Source: Onthophagus taurus (Eukaryota; Arthropoda; Insecta; Coleoptera; Scarabaeidae). Taken from it: DNA of 64,000 nt. Below, piece after piece: positions 35,301-45,300 of the stretch. The stretch is taken from assembly GCF_036711975.1 (NCBI RefSeq), contig NC_091972.1, positions 10,483,001 to 10,547,000 on the forward strand, given 5' to 3'. A model generated the notes under the pieces. It saw only the letters and a list, made by a program, of their open reading frames with translations, searched no databases and was not told where the DNA came from. Within the stretch, counting starts at the first letter, position 1, and every line of letters begins with the position of its first letter. A program made the translations under genes and the position numbers.

Positions 35301-38141
35301 CGAGATGCTGTATAAAACATGTCTTATGCCGGGGAAAATGTGTAAGCTACAACAATTGAAAAATGTTTTAACAATATTTTATGCAATGAATCAGCTGAAG
35401 AACATGAAATTGATAGTGATGAACCTTTATGTGTTTCAGTCGATACAAAAATGTTCAGAGCTGTGAGGAACTGGATGACGAGAATATTCTGGAGTGGCTA
35501 AATATTGACTCGAATGTTTTGGACTGTGAACACATGGCCGACGATGATCTAGTCAATAGTGTGACCAAACCAATCTCTTAACCGTGAATGTAACGACGAT
35601 GATGTAGAAGATGACACCTTAGAACTACAATTCAAAGTCAGTTGTAAGAAAGCACTAGCAGATGCTTAAACTTAAATTTTATGGGACAGCAAGATGATAT
35701 AGACATTTTAAAAATTCGTACTTTCATATCAAATATTAAACAAAAGATAAATAACCAGAAAAGAAAGCAAGTAAAAATAACCGCCTTTTTTAAAAAATAA
35801 TTAAGTGTTTTGTTATTATTTAGTTTTATAGTAAAGAACGTTGTTTTACACTAGCCTATTTCTTTCATTATACAATTCTTTAACCTTTTCTTAGAACAAA
35901 AATTAAACATTTGTATTTCAATAATTTTAAAAAAGTTTCTTCTGAAAACTTTCTAGTTCATAGAATCATTTGGGTTTAGCCGCACGTCTCTAAAGACGGC
36001 TAAACCCGAATGATTCTAGTTCTTGGTCTAGTGCTGCATAAGAATTAAGACTAGAACTAACAGAACTAAACCCGAAACTTTCTAGTTCTAGTATTAGTTC
36101 AATAAAAATATACAGCATAGTGATATTTTATGCTAACTAGCGCTATCTACCACCTACCAGCCGTCTTAACAGAAGTGTGGCTAAATGGAATGTTTCTAGT
36201 TCTAGGGTGAGCTTTAGTGTTAGTGTTAATCTAGTTTTGTTTGTTATTCAGCGCTAAATGATTGTATGTATATTTTTATTGAGCTATAACGGACACTGCG
36301 TTTACTGTAATGTCAAATCATAGTGACATGTTGCATTTTCTGTGGGACAAAGTAAGTAGGCTCTGGTTTTTATGGAAATATATTTTTGTGTATTGCATCT
36401 TAAGTGAAATTCACCGTATAAATAAAAACATGAAAATGTAAATTCTTCCAATGACGTCATAGCAAGGCCTTTGCCATATATATACTATCTCCTATATCGC
36501 TGACTCCCTATCTAAGCAATGAGTGGCGAGCGTTTCCATCAAAAGCAGACGGAATGATATATGTTTTGTCTTTGTCGTGCCCCCATATCGCGAAGGCGCT
36601 TGCGCGAATCGTAAATTTTTAAGAGTTTGAAGTGTTTCGCGCGTATTTTATGCAGCTTTGAAATGCAATTATTGTAGATAGTTGACTTTAATTATAAATT
36701 ATCGTAGATGCATCAAATAAATTAGAAAATATGTACTTTTGTGTGAAATTGACGTTGAATATTGATTTAAATATCAACTTTATGTAGGTTGTTCATTAAA
36801 CATTATATTCTTTACTTTTGTTTAGGCAACCCAAATATCAAACCAAATTTTATGTAACCATGACAATTTTGTCGATTTCAAATGTTATAAATAAAACAAG
36901 AAGCCATTATTGTATTAGATTTTAGGTTATGTTTATGTCAAACATTTATTTGGTGTTTTATAAACATCAAGGTCATCAGCTGCTATTAATTTTTAATTCA
37001 CCGTCCAATAAGATAAAAGCGTACTCACCACGTGTTCACGCATGTCTCTTGTGTAGACGGGGGCACGACAGAGACAGATATATATATATATCTGCACTCT
37101 AGTGTTTACACTCTTTTGCTGCCTTAGTCAGCAATATAGAAGATAGTATATATATGGCCTTTGCGGTGGATACGTTCATAACTACAGCGTTCATAGGGAC
37201 TTTGGTAACCTTAACATAACTAAATTTGATTATTTAGGTTGGTTACATTGATAAATTTAAATTTTCTTTTACAGGAATGTAATTTTCTTAATGATTTTAC
37301 TGCGATTATCTACACAAACACTTTAGAATTGATTCAGAAATATATTCTTAATACCGATATTGTAAGGAATCACAATTTAGTAACAGAACCAACAACAGGA
37401 TATAACAGCGTACGATTATTTAATATCCAGAATAACTTTTATATATTATTATCACTTTTTTTTATAGATTTTCACCTTAAAAATGGTTCCTCAAAAGATT
37501 AAGTTTCTTTTAATCGGATCAATAATACATTTAGCTGCTCATTCCGATCATTTAAGAGTGAGAATTAATAAAATTTTTATGGAAATAAAATGTTTACTTT
37601 TCTTTCTGATTTTAAGAATTTCAAATCATCATTGAATGCATTTAGATTGCTTCATCAAGAAATAAGAGAAACTAAATCTTATTACTACCTTCCTGGTACT
37701 GGATTACCAAACATTGAATACTACACAATTTGTGAATTAAATCAAAACTTTTTGAAAATCCTTGTGAAACCTTCCCTTTTAAGACTTACAAGCCTTATTC
37801 CTGATCTTAGTCACTTGTTGGATAAATTACATGAAATCAGCGTATGTTGGAGGTATTCGTGTCAAATACTTGAAACATTGGGTGAAGAAGAGGATTTGTG
37901 CCAATTGGATGTATTAAACATGGATACCTTCGCAGATAAAGTTTTAGAAATCGCAGTTTTCACACACGAACAAACAGAATTTGATAAAGAAAACATTTCT
38001 CTAAGTTACGAGGTTGAACTTGAAGATGAAGAACTATCAATTGATTATGATACTGATACAAGCGAAGATGAAGACAAACAATTGATTGCCGCGCTAGATA
38101 AAGTATCAACAGAGTCAGTTTTACCAACAGATGTTTATTAA
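26365..38141 (+). CDS. GAF / cyclic-nucleotide phosphodiesterase-like protein without metal ligands
   Basis: Seven exons join in frame to 789 residues: 26365-26577, 26631-26904, 26992-27946, 28003-28180, 37275-37409, 37468-37557, 37617-38141. All introns are 53-87 bp except intron 4 (9.1 kb). A GAF domain lies at about 217-363 ([30 protein letters not shown]). A class I PDE fold follows at about 395-700: SFHNWELAF (450-458), [18 protein letters not shown] (484-501), [12 protein letters not shown]. Active PDE5/10/11-type enzymes have HNWxHA, HDLDHRG and a later Asp. Here these read HNWEL, NNLDYRG and IIHLAAH, so all four metal-binding residues are replaced while the fold is kept. No stop or frameshift breaks the gene, so it looks like a pseudoenzyme rather than a pseudogene. 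The tail is acidic. The N-terminal 160 residues may be a second, weak GAF. Confidence 0.8.
28181..28970. other. start of the 9-kb PDE-like intron 4
   Basis: Mostly AT-rich. Around 28480-28500 the phrase GGGAAACCCTGTATAA resembles the end of an old terminal-inverted-repeat element. No gene is seen. Confidence 0.4.
28971..29063. mobile_element. 93-bp MITE with TTAA ends (piggyBac-like)
   Basis: It begins TTAACCCTTTCGTTAC and ends GTAACGAAAGGGTTAA, a perfect 16-bp inverted pair around about 60 bp. TTAA followed by CCC is the hallmark of piggyBac insertions. It is non-coding and sits at the end of an I-like retrotransposon fragment. Confidence 0.8.
29064..30235 (-). pseudogene. I-like retrotransposon RNase H fragment (second copy)
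   Basis: The minus strand at 30230-30005 reads [19 protein letters not shown], matching INIFANSRAAVKAIQAYTC of the copy at 18960-20400. After an inserted 660-bp hairpin it resumes at 29268-29077 with [20 protein letters not shown] and [15 protein letters not shown], then a stop, matching DLRAILKFIKDLNLP of the first copy. So this is the 3' end of the same family, split by a later insertion. Confidence 0.8.
29345..30004. mobile_element. 660-bp near-perfect fold-back element
   Basis: Arms of about 310 bp (29345-29658 and 29703-30004) are inverted copies round a 44-bp centre. Ends read TACAGGGTGTCCAAATTTCG and the reverse complement, both with TA at the border. It has no coding capacity and is inserted in an RNase H fragment. 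Transcribed, it would form a very long hairpin RNA. Confidence 0.9.
30240..31180. other. PDE-like intron 4, nothing recognised
   Basis: No gene is readable. The sequence is AT-rich with many stops in all frames. Confidence 0.4.
31272..31406. repeat. 135-bp palindrome
   Basis: CTTTGGAAAG..GACGTTTTGCCAAGATCTG..GGCATCTT on the left pairs with AAGATGCCAGATCTTGGCGAAACGTC..CTTTCCAAAG on the right, meeting at CGGCAGACTGCCG. It is less AT-rich than its surroundings. It may be a fold-back remnant of a larger repeat, since weaker symmetry continues for some tens of bases outward. Confidence 0.75.
31452..31655. mobile_element. 200-bp MITE with about 60-bp terminal inverted repeats
   Basis: Left end TGATGTCATAGAGATGGG..ACTCCAAACA..TTTCGTTGCTAAC and right end GTTAGCAACGAAATTGTTTGGAGT..CCCATCTCTGTGACGTCA are inverted copies. 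The 75-bp centre is AT-rich. No coding. The superfamily cannot be told from the ends. Confidence 0.8.
31700..32580. other. intronic AT-rich DNA before Cdk1 3' end, no gene seen
   Basis: Lies in intron 4 of the PDE-like gene, downstream of the Cdk1 stop on its strand. It may hold the Cdk1 3'UTR from 32625 downward. Confidence 0.4.
32626..33596 (-). CDS. Cdk1: cyclin-dependent kinase 1 (cdc2)
   Basis: Two exons, 33596-33490 and 33421-32626, with a 68-bp intron, give a 300-residue kinase, the normal length. Visible landmarks: inhibitory Thr14-Tyr15 in GEGTYG, Lys33 in AMKK, PSTAIRE helix (45-51), HRDLKPQN (126-133, catalytic Asp128), DFG (146-148), T-loop Thr161 in [16 protein letters not shown], and the [13 protein letters not shown] segment. 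Insect Cdk1 signatures ([14 protein letters not shown]) separate it from Cdk2. It drives the G2/M transition with cyclins A and B. One small oddity is DFGLGRAFG in place of the usual DFGLARAFG. The gene lies antisense inside intron 4 of the PDE-like gene, with nothing broken in it. Confidence 0.95.
33600..34251. promoter_or_regulatory. Cdk1 upstream region
   Basis: Divergent side of Cdk1. A patch near 33830-33900 (ATATCGCGAACGAACC) is less AT-rich and may be core promoter. No specific factor site was established. Confidence 0.3.
34252..36311 (+). mobile_element. Tigger/pogo-type DNA transposon, inactivated
   Basis: The ends are imperfect inverted copies with TA borders: TACAGTAAAGTGCCGATTAT on the left, and ATAACGGACACTGCGTTTACTGTA (rc TACAGTAAACGC..CCGTTAT) on the right. 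The interior carries a broken transposase, then at 35950-36240 the hairpin GAATCATTTGGGTTTAGCCG with its reverse complement round ACGTCTCTAAAGA, the same motif as in the element at 7569-8819. It lies in intron 4 of the PDE-like gene. Confidence 0.85.
34368..35800 (+). pseudogene. Tigger/jerky-like transposase pseudogene
   Basis: It starts [14 protein letters not shown] and, after a frameshift, continues [20 protein letters not shown] (CENP-B N-terminal helix-turn-helix). Catalytic-core blocks are visible: [18 protein letters not shown] with the first Asp (about 34830), [12 protein letters not shown] with the second Asp (about 35170), and PMDQGAI (about 35230). The C-terminal part reads [14 protein letters not shown]. 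Multiple stops and frameshifts, and a deletion between the second Asp and MDQG, make it non-functional. Confidence 0.85.
36465..37160. mobile_element. about 700-bp TIR element, no coding
   Basis: GCCATATATATACTATCTCC on the left and its near reverse complement (GAAGATAGTATATATATGGC) on the right form 30-35 bp ends that also share CTATATCGCTGAC. The centre is non-coding. GGGGGCACGAC near 37060 is mirrored by GTCGTGCCCCC near 36575, so the symmetry runs deeper than the ends alone. Confidence 0.7.
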
Positions 38142-38150
38142 AAATATGTT

Positions 38151-38768
38151 TTACAATTTGTTTAATTTTAATACAAATAAATGTTCAGAAGGAATTTTTC
38201 GTTCTAGCAAAATTGTAGCTTTAAAGCCCACCTTTTTTACAATCTCAATAATTTCTTCTGGATTATTTTCTTTTAACACTAATAAATAACAAATACCCTC
38301 ATTGCTTAAATAATTTGGTAATGACATTAATAATTTATCAATAATCTCTCTTCCATTTAATCCCCCAGCCCAAGAACGAGATAAACTTGAACCAGATATC
38401 TCTTCAGAAGCAGTAACAACATAGGGTGGATTAAAAATGATTAAATCAAATAAATTATGTTTAAAACCACTTAAAAAGTTCATATTACAAACTTCAATTT
38501 CACATTTATTTAGTTTTGAAGTATTTAATGTAGCGTAACAAGCTTCAGGATTTAAATCTGTAGCAAAACAGACAGTCTTTAATAAACATGATAAAGCTGT
38601 TATTATAATTCCACTCCCAGAACCAATTTCGGCGATAAACATTGGATTATTTTTTTTAATATTTTCTAAATCTTTTTCTAATGCATCTAATAACAAGAAA
38701 GTATCTTCCCTAGGTTCATAAACATTCTTAAATTCACTTAAATCATATGACGGTGTTGGTAATGACAT
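38151..38768 (-). CDS. N6AMT1: HemK2/N6AMT1 protein-glutamine methyltransferase catalytic subunit
   Basis: A single-exon gene of 205 residues, close to the family's usual 210-215. YEPREDTFLLLDAL (17-30) is the family's N-terminal signature, EIGSGSG (47-53) is SAM-binding motif I, the acidic Asp71 follows, and NPPY (113-116) is the catalytic tetrapeptide that contacts the glutamine side chain. With the zinc-finger partner TRMT112 such enzymes methylate the GGQ glutamine of eukaryotic release factor 1 in the cytoplasm. Its ATG lies 18 bp below the stop of Snapin on the same strand. Its own stop faces the PDE-like stop at 9 bp. The minus-strand AATAAA at 38139-38134 overlaps the other gene's TAA. 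Confidence 0.93.
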   Translation of the reverse strand: MSLPTPSYDLSEFKNVYEPREDTFLLLDALEKDLENIKKNNPMFIAEIGSGSGIIITALSCLLKTVCFATDLNPEACYATLNTSKLNKCEIEVCNMNFLSGFKHNLFDLIIFNPPYVVTASEEISGSSLSRSWAGGLNGREIIDKLLMSLPNYLSNEGICYLLVLKENNPEEIIEIVKKVGFKATILLERKIPSEHLFVLKLNKL

Positions 38769-38786
38769 CTTAATTTATCGAAATCT

Positions 38787-39292
38787 TTATATCACAGTAT
38801 TAGAAGTACTCTGTTCTGAAACTAACGTATCAACCATAACTTTACGTTTAATTGTTTCGCGTTCAATCGATTGGTGCACTTTATTTAATCTATCCTGAGC
38901 GTGTTGAAGGATGTTAGTTAAAATAGTGACGCGATTTTTGGCGTTTTGAAGTTTCTTCACATAAACGTCCAAATCGATTGTTGATTGTTGCGAATCAGAA
39001 ATATTCTTCAATTGATCACCAAGTGAATCTATACACTGTTTCAACTCTATTTGGGATAATCTAAAATTGAAAATTAGAAAAAATTTTTAGGTTATGTTCA
39101 AACTAACCTGGTCGCTTTAACGCGTTCATCCAATTGATCAACTGTCGGTTTTATAAGGCCCATTAACCCTTCAGCTAACGTATCTCGCGTTGGATTATCG
39201 CAGAAATTTTCTGTGTTTTCATCGTCTATTGACGTTGCTGTACTTTCACTGTCAACGTCCATTTTGACATTAACTCGCATTAACTTTGACAT
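38787..39292 (-). CDS. Snapin: Snapin, BLOC-1/BORC subunit
   Basis: Two exons, 39292-39108 and 39060-38787 (47-bp intron), give 152 residues; Snapin is usually about 135. The core reads LAEGLMGLIKPTVDQLDERV, SQIELKQCIDSL, then LDVYVKKLQNAKNRVTILTN and NILQHAQDRLNKVHQSI, which tracks the animal Snapin coiled coil. It works in lysosome-related organelle biogenesis and lysosome/synaptic-vesicle positioning. The N-terminal 35 residues are variable and acidic. The gene is directly upstream of N6AMT1. Confidence 0.92.
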
Positions 39293-40760
39293 TTGATATT
39301 TTCCGAGGGGTGTACAAATGTAATAAAATTTTTTGTTATTAATTAAAATTGAAATTATTTTTATTTATGAGAAGTTTTAATAATAATTAAGTAATTTGTT
39401 GATTTAAAAGTGATTGGTGTTAAATAATATTTCAAAAAATAATTAATTATGAACTACTAATTACTCTTTTGTACAACCTTTAATTAAATGTCATTTAATA
39501 AAAAATTAGGTTATGTTTTTTTATTAAATTTATAAAAATATGATTGAAATTATTATAAATTTTTACTGGATAAAATTATTTTTAAAAGTTATTAATTTAA
39601 TTAATTATTTGTATTTTAGGTTCAAGTTTAGGGGGTTAAATTCGGCGCATGATCAGCAAACCAGCCTATTACAGCCTGTTATATCCTGAAAAGCTTTTCC
39701 GCGGCAGCTTTACATTTCAGTTTGCTCTGGGCTAGTGTTCTGTTGACGGCACGCGTTGTCATTTCCTTTCACGCGAAGGAAAAGTAACAGAAAATCTTTT
39801 CGTCGAGGTCCCCACGCGTCAATATTTGCACGCATTAACTTTTTGATGAAAAATCACACTGAAATCGAGAAAAAATCCGTCATCTAGGTTTTCCACTTGG
39901 TTTTAAATCGACTTCCTGTTGACCCAACAACAGTTTTCCAGGCGGTGAAAAAAGAATAACATCTTGTAAATTACTAGGTGAGTATAATCAAGTATAAAAT
40001 CGATATCAATAAATATCCAGTTTAGGCATTATTAGTGGGGAAAGCGAATTTATGATGGGTTGTAATGATATGTAAATTTATTATGATTACTTAATTGCCA
40101 TAAAACTTTTAATTATCAAAGGTAAATATGAATAGAAACAAGTTTTGATCGAACAGGGGAAAAACCATGAATCTTTCAGTAAAAAAAAGTAAAAAGCTGA
40201 AAGATACATAAAAAAATAGGGGGTTAATTTTCTTTTCCTGCTTTCGATGTTCCCCTTCTTATGAATATTAAATAAACTCTGTTTCCGTAAAAATTCAGTA
40301 TAGCAAAGAACGAAGGCACGAAAGAATTATCGGAAAAATATCTTGGTATCGAATTGAAAAATGTAGATTAGATTCGCACATCAAACTCGATCTATTCGCA
40401 TGCATATTCAAATTCAGAGCGTGATTACAGTCGGACAAGACGTTACATGCCTTTTTAAAATTGATTTTTATGAATGCAATATGTAGGTTCTTTATTTCAT
40501 ACAGGTATTTTTAATATCTTCTTTAACAGTGTTTAATATCATCCCTGGAATATTCCAGGTGCTACCTGCATTCATTTTGTTCTTGCAGCACCTTTACGCG
40601 CTTCTCTTGTCAGGGCAAATTTAGATAAATGGAGACCCAGATAGTTAGGTAGCTAGGAATTGAAGTGGTTCTAGTTTCAAAGAGAAGTTTTACCTTTTTT
40701 ATTTGTGAATTAACAATTTATGAATGAAACCTTAAAATTAGAATAAATCTCAGTTGTTCG
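39293..40760. promoter_or_regulatory. Snapin upstream region and possible start of a plus-strand transcript
   Basis: Snapin reads away from here on the minus strand. Around 39650-39976 the sequence is less AT-rich and ends in a strong donor-like CTAG|GTGAGTAT at 39976, which would suit a non-coding first exon on the plus strand, perhaps of Patj. This is inference only; no coding frame supports it. Confidence 0.3.
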
Positions 40761-40799
40761 CAATTGTTTCTTTACATTCAAAACAACAGCAAATATTTT

Positions 40800-41440
40800 G
40801 TGCAAAATTTTGCATACGAAGAATATAAGAGAATTCATAATGAGACTAAAACACTACTCAGACGAGCTAAGAACGAACACTGGGAAACCTTTTCTAAAAG
40901 AATCATCATAGTATACATCAAGTACATAGAAAAAGATAACTGGGTGTAATATTTAGAGAAACTTTACAGGAACGAAGAGACCGAAACAGAATGGAATACA
41001 TCTCAGATAGTAACCAATGATGAGGCCGTTATAGAAGAGAAAGATATAGAAAGGGCACTTCAAAAACTCAATTGAAGCCAAAGCCCGGATATAAAAGACC
41101 GTAATTAGACCTATATTAATATATGCAGCAGAGAATCGACCAGAAACATCCAAAACAAAAAGAATGCTAGAATCTACAGAAATGAAAATAGTGAGTAGAA
41201 TAGTTGGGAAAACATTGATGGACAGAGAAAGAAGTGAGAACAACAAACAGGCTTGTATAATAGATAATATCAACGATTGGCTATTGGACAGAAAGAAGAA
41301 ATGGAATGAGCACATCGAACGAATGACAGAAGAACGAATTGTGAAAATTATCATCAGAACGAAGCAACATTGGAAGACTTACAAAAAGATGGAGCGACAA
41401 CTTTTCAAACGATTAAGGGGCAAAAAGTGAAGAAAAACAG
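40800..41440 (+). pseudogene. non-LTR retrotransposon relic (endonuclease-RT type)
   Basis: Fragments in different frames: EYKRIHNETKTLLRRAKNEH, IEEKDIERALQKLN (the EDI..AL.KL block before the RT), and near the end TKRMLESTEMKIVSRIVGK with WLLDRKKKWNEHIERM, typical of the carboxyl region of RTE/craft-type elements. The catalytic domain is missing. It is dead. Confidence 0.65.
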
Positions 41441-41509
41441 GCAGTTATGCCTAAATACATTTAGTTTTGTTTACAAATAATAAATATTTGATAGATAAAA
41501 ATTACTGCG

Positions 41510-41690
41510 TAATGTTCGGATAGGTCAGTTTTCTTTTGAACCTCAATTACAGCGTGAAGGAATGTCGGTATTCTCTTGTACTCCAATTATACCGTGAAGA
41601 AATCCCAGTTAAAGCGTGAAGGAATGTTAAGACAGGTAGTTTTGTTTTGAAACCCCAATTATAGCGTGCAGGAATGTTAGGTCAATTTCA
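41510..41690 (-). repeat. diverged relative of the 122/83-bp satellite
   Basis: AATTACAGCGTGAAGGAATG, TTATACCGTGAAG, TTAAAGCGTGAAGGAATG and TTATAGCGTGCAGGAATG are spaced 40-60 bp apart. These are the reverse complement of the CATTCCTTCACGGTTTAATT phrase of the array at 25049. Divergence is much higher than inside that array. Confidence 0.7.
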
Positions 41691-42099
41691 AAATGACTGA
41701 ACGGAATTTAATAACCTTGGTATCGTTGAAAAGAGCTTTTCTTGGACTACAAATCCTACCTTATTTGTAATGATTGTAAGTTGATACGTCGCCACGAGAG
41801 GGCATTTTTTGACATTACAATGGAAATTGTGGATTTTGCTTAGAAAAGTTAAATCTATTGGTATCACTTTTTTTCACAAAAACACAGCAAAATGAAGCCC
41901 AAACAAGCTAGTGAATGTCTCGCCTCAACACATTGTTCCTAACCTAAAATATCGGTGAAAGAAGATTCAATGGATTTCGATCAGTTTTGTAATTTCTTAA
42001 CGTGATACTTCCTTAGTTTAAAAGATACTTCACCTCATTAAGAAAGAACTAAAGCAATATTATATGTACAGAATCATCTATACATCCACACTCGCCGAA

Positions 42100-42330
42100 G
42101 GGTAGGAAACTAGGACAATGTAAGATAAGCAAATCTAAAATAGGTGCAGCGGAGATGAAGTATCTGCGAAAAATAGAGAATGCGTCAGAGAAGAACTAAG
42201 CTTGAGAGCTCTAATAGAGATAGAAGAGGAACAGCTGATGAAAGAATACTAAAGAAAATATTTAACATGAAACAAAAATATAAAAGAAGAAAAAAGCCAA
42301 GAATCCTGTGGGATGAGCTTTTGACTAAAC
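42100..42330 (+). pseudogene. small non-LTR retrotransposon fragment
   Basis: SKIGAAEMKYLRKIENA followed, after a frameshift, by EELSLRALIEIEEEQLMKEY matches the carboxyl region of endonuclease-reverse transcriptases. Short and broken. Confidence 0.45.
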
Positions 42331-45300
42331 CCTATTAACGTCTGAGAATAGTACGAGAATGATGGGTAAATGTATCGAATATCACTTTTATAAACTCACT
42401 AATCCCTGTAGTTCCACTGATAGTCCTGCAGTCGATAAAACCTATAACGGTTATGAGTGGTAATGTGGGGTTTCATCGACAACGATCGTATCGCCAATTT
42501 ACCATGTATTAGGCGAGTAATTTAACACAAAACACAGTGCTTATATTACAAACAGTTTTGAGAACTTGTTCCAGTGGTAAAAATTAAAAACTCCCATCAT
42601 GATGTCACAAAAATGTTAAAAACAGAAAATAACCGAAGTGAAACTGGACAATTGGTGAAAGAAAAGGTTTACAAAGAGAATTGAAATAGTCGTCCAGTCT
42701 ACATATAAGGGTCACACAACGACGATTGTGAATAGCACAATTAGGACGATGAAAGTGTTGATTCAGTCGATGGATATTCAATGGCGGGAACAGAAAAGTC
42801 GATGGTTGTTAAGGAAAGTTTCACGAACAATGTGACAGAGTAGCCATTATCGCTAGTTAATTCAGCAACTTTTATATGGAGCTATTCCAGGCTGTATTAG
42901 AAATTATTCTCTGAAAATCAAAGCTATGATTACAATACGTATGTTTAAATCATTTAATATCCAGGACCCAATTATAAAATTTTTATGGTCGAAATTCATG
43001 ATAACTAGCTACCATTCCCCAATGCATCAGTAACCAGAGCTGGAAATATTGAACTCAAACACAAAGTGTATCTGAAGAAAAGTTTTATCATCTACAACAG
43101 AATATATTAATAATTCACACAATTTTCGAGAGAACCACGAGATTATACAATGACTGATAGGATCGCTTTGACCTTAAATTGAAGCGATTCACCTGAATAT
43201 TGATTATATTTGTTGCTCACATCGTTGTTATGGATACTTCTTGCCACTAAACACTTTGAGACCCATTATCTGGCCCTGTGAAATTGCAGTGGACAACATC
43301 TTGGGGACTCTATCGATTACCAACATTGTCCCGAATGTATTTCCTTTATAAAGAAACTATACTATGATGAACTACATGGAAATTTCGAGTTGAACAATAT
43401 CTGTTCTAACGGTGTCCATTTCCATGTTTCTATGGGGGTTACTATTTCTGCAGACCAAGGGGCAAAGACAATACTCCTTAACACTTTATTTTGGTACGGT
43501 TGGATTACCTTTGAATTGTGCTTACTTCACGACTTGATGTCATTATATCCATACATGCTTGAACATTTTTTTTGCACAATAATACATTGGTGTATATTTT
43601 TGACATACAAATATTTTGCTGTATATTGCAGCATTATGGTGCTTGAATATTGTTCATGCTGACAGGAGCGTGTTGGTTCCTTTTGTTTGTAAAATTAATA
43701 TGGGTAGATTTTATCTCATTTGACTTGATTTTCCATTGATTAGCCCAGTTACTAATTTTGTTAACTGATTTTCATGTTTTAATTCAGGAATATCATTGAT
43801 ATATACTAGGTAGAGGATTTACCTTTAAAGCTCGATCTGAGATATAAGACTTCAGCAATTGTAAAAACTAAGTCTTTAAACGTGACGTAATAAAACTGTG
43901 TTAAATTTAATGAAATGCAAATTGAATTAAATACATTACAACACAGTTGCGGAGAATTGGAGTAAAATCGAAATTTCCGATTCAATTTAATTTGCGATAT
44001 TATATTATTATTTTCATTTAAATTAATTGTATTTAACAACATACAATAACATATTAGTAGTAATATTCAAAAAGGTATCGCACAAAATAATAAAACGTTA
44101 TTTAAAGAAATGGTGGAGGTGCCTGGTATTGTTATAAATTATTTTTATCTAATGTTTCGTTGCAGATAAACGTCCTCTATTGACTTATTGATTGCGACAA
44201 TAGCAATTGCATTATTTATACGGTTACGTTAGTGGTGAATTTATATTCTTCCGGCATGTTGTTCGCAGTTCAAAGGTCACCTAGTCAGCTCCTAGACTGA
44301 AGAAAACTGGGTCACACTCTCCCGGTGCCTTATTCTATGCAGTAAATTTTGAAATAATACAACGACTTATCAAACTGTTTTACATCTTGTTTTTTAGAAA
44401 CTTTCCTATTTTTATAATTCATCGTTTTAATCGCTTAAACAAGTGAAATTTAAGTTGAAAGTAAACTTGCTTTATAATTTAATGAACACGCCCATCCACT
44501 TTTCACCCTCTCCTTCCAGCCTAATTCTTCTAAAAAGAAATTATTACGACTTTTGAGACGACTTTAATTTAATCTTCGCCACGAAAGCAAATTTCTTTTG
44601 TGACGAATCTACCCCGGAACTTTTTATCGTTTTTTTTATTCTGCTTATGAATTCACTTCGGTGAATTGAAGATCAGCAATTTTATCCCGTCGCGTCTTTT
44701 ATTGGGTAAAGTTCTTCTCGCGTACAGTTTACAAACTCGAATAATTGCGATTGTGTTTTGGAACAAAGAGATAAGGTCCGGAAGATCTCTCGCTTTGTGA
44801 CAGGTCTTTTGTCGAAAACGAAAAGAAACGTCTCCGCTTTGTCTGTAAATAGAATCTATTTGTCCTCTCGATTTATGCAGGTGATGTGTAATGTATTAAA
44901 TAATAAAGGTCTGTTTTTGTTATAAAAAGAAATCGTTTTACTACATGTTTCTCGCTGATAATGAAAATTAATAAAGCTACAAAATACCGGTAACGATATA
45001 GTGGCTTTAATTAACGTTACCGGATAATAACCGTTATTACATCAACCCACCAGTTGGATTTAATTATTTTACCCGTGTTTACAAACTTTTCGGGTTTATA
45101 ATATTATTAGTACTTCCTTGTGTGCTGTTGGTCTCTCGTTTTCACAGCATTACGGTTATCTTTTACTATCCCTTACCCTCTGAATTGTGTCTATAGGAAA
45201 TTGTGTGCTTTTCGAGTATACATATTCATTTTGATGAGTTTGTATATGGGTAGTTCTAAATTAATGCAACAAACTCCATTTTGGTATCAATTTTGGTACT

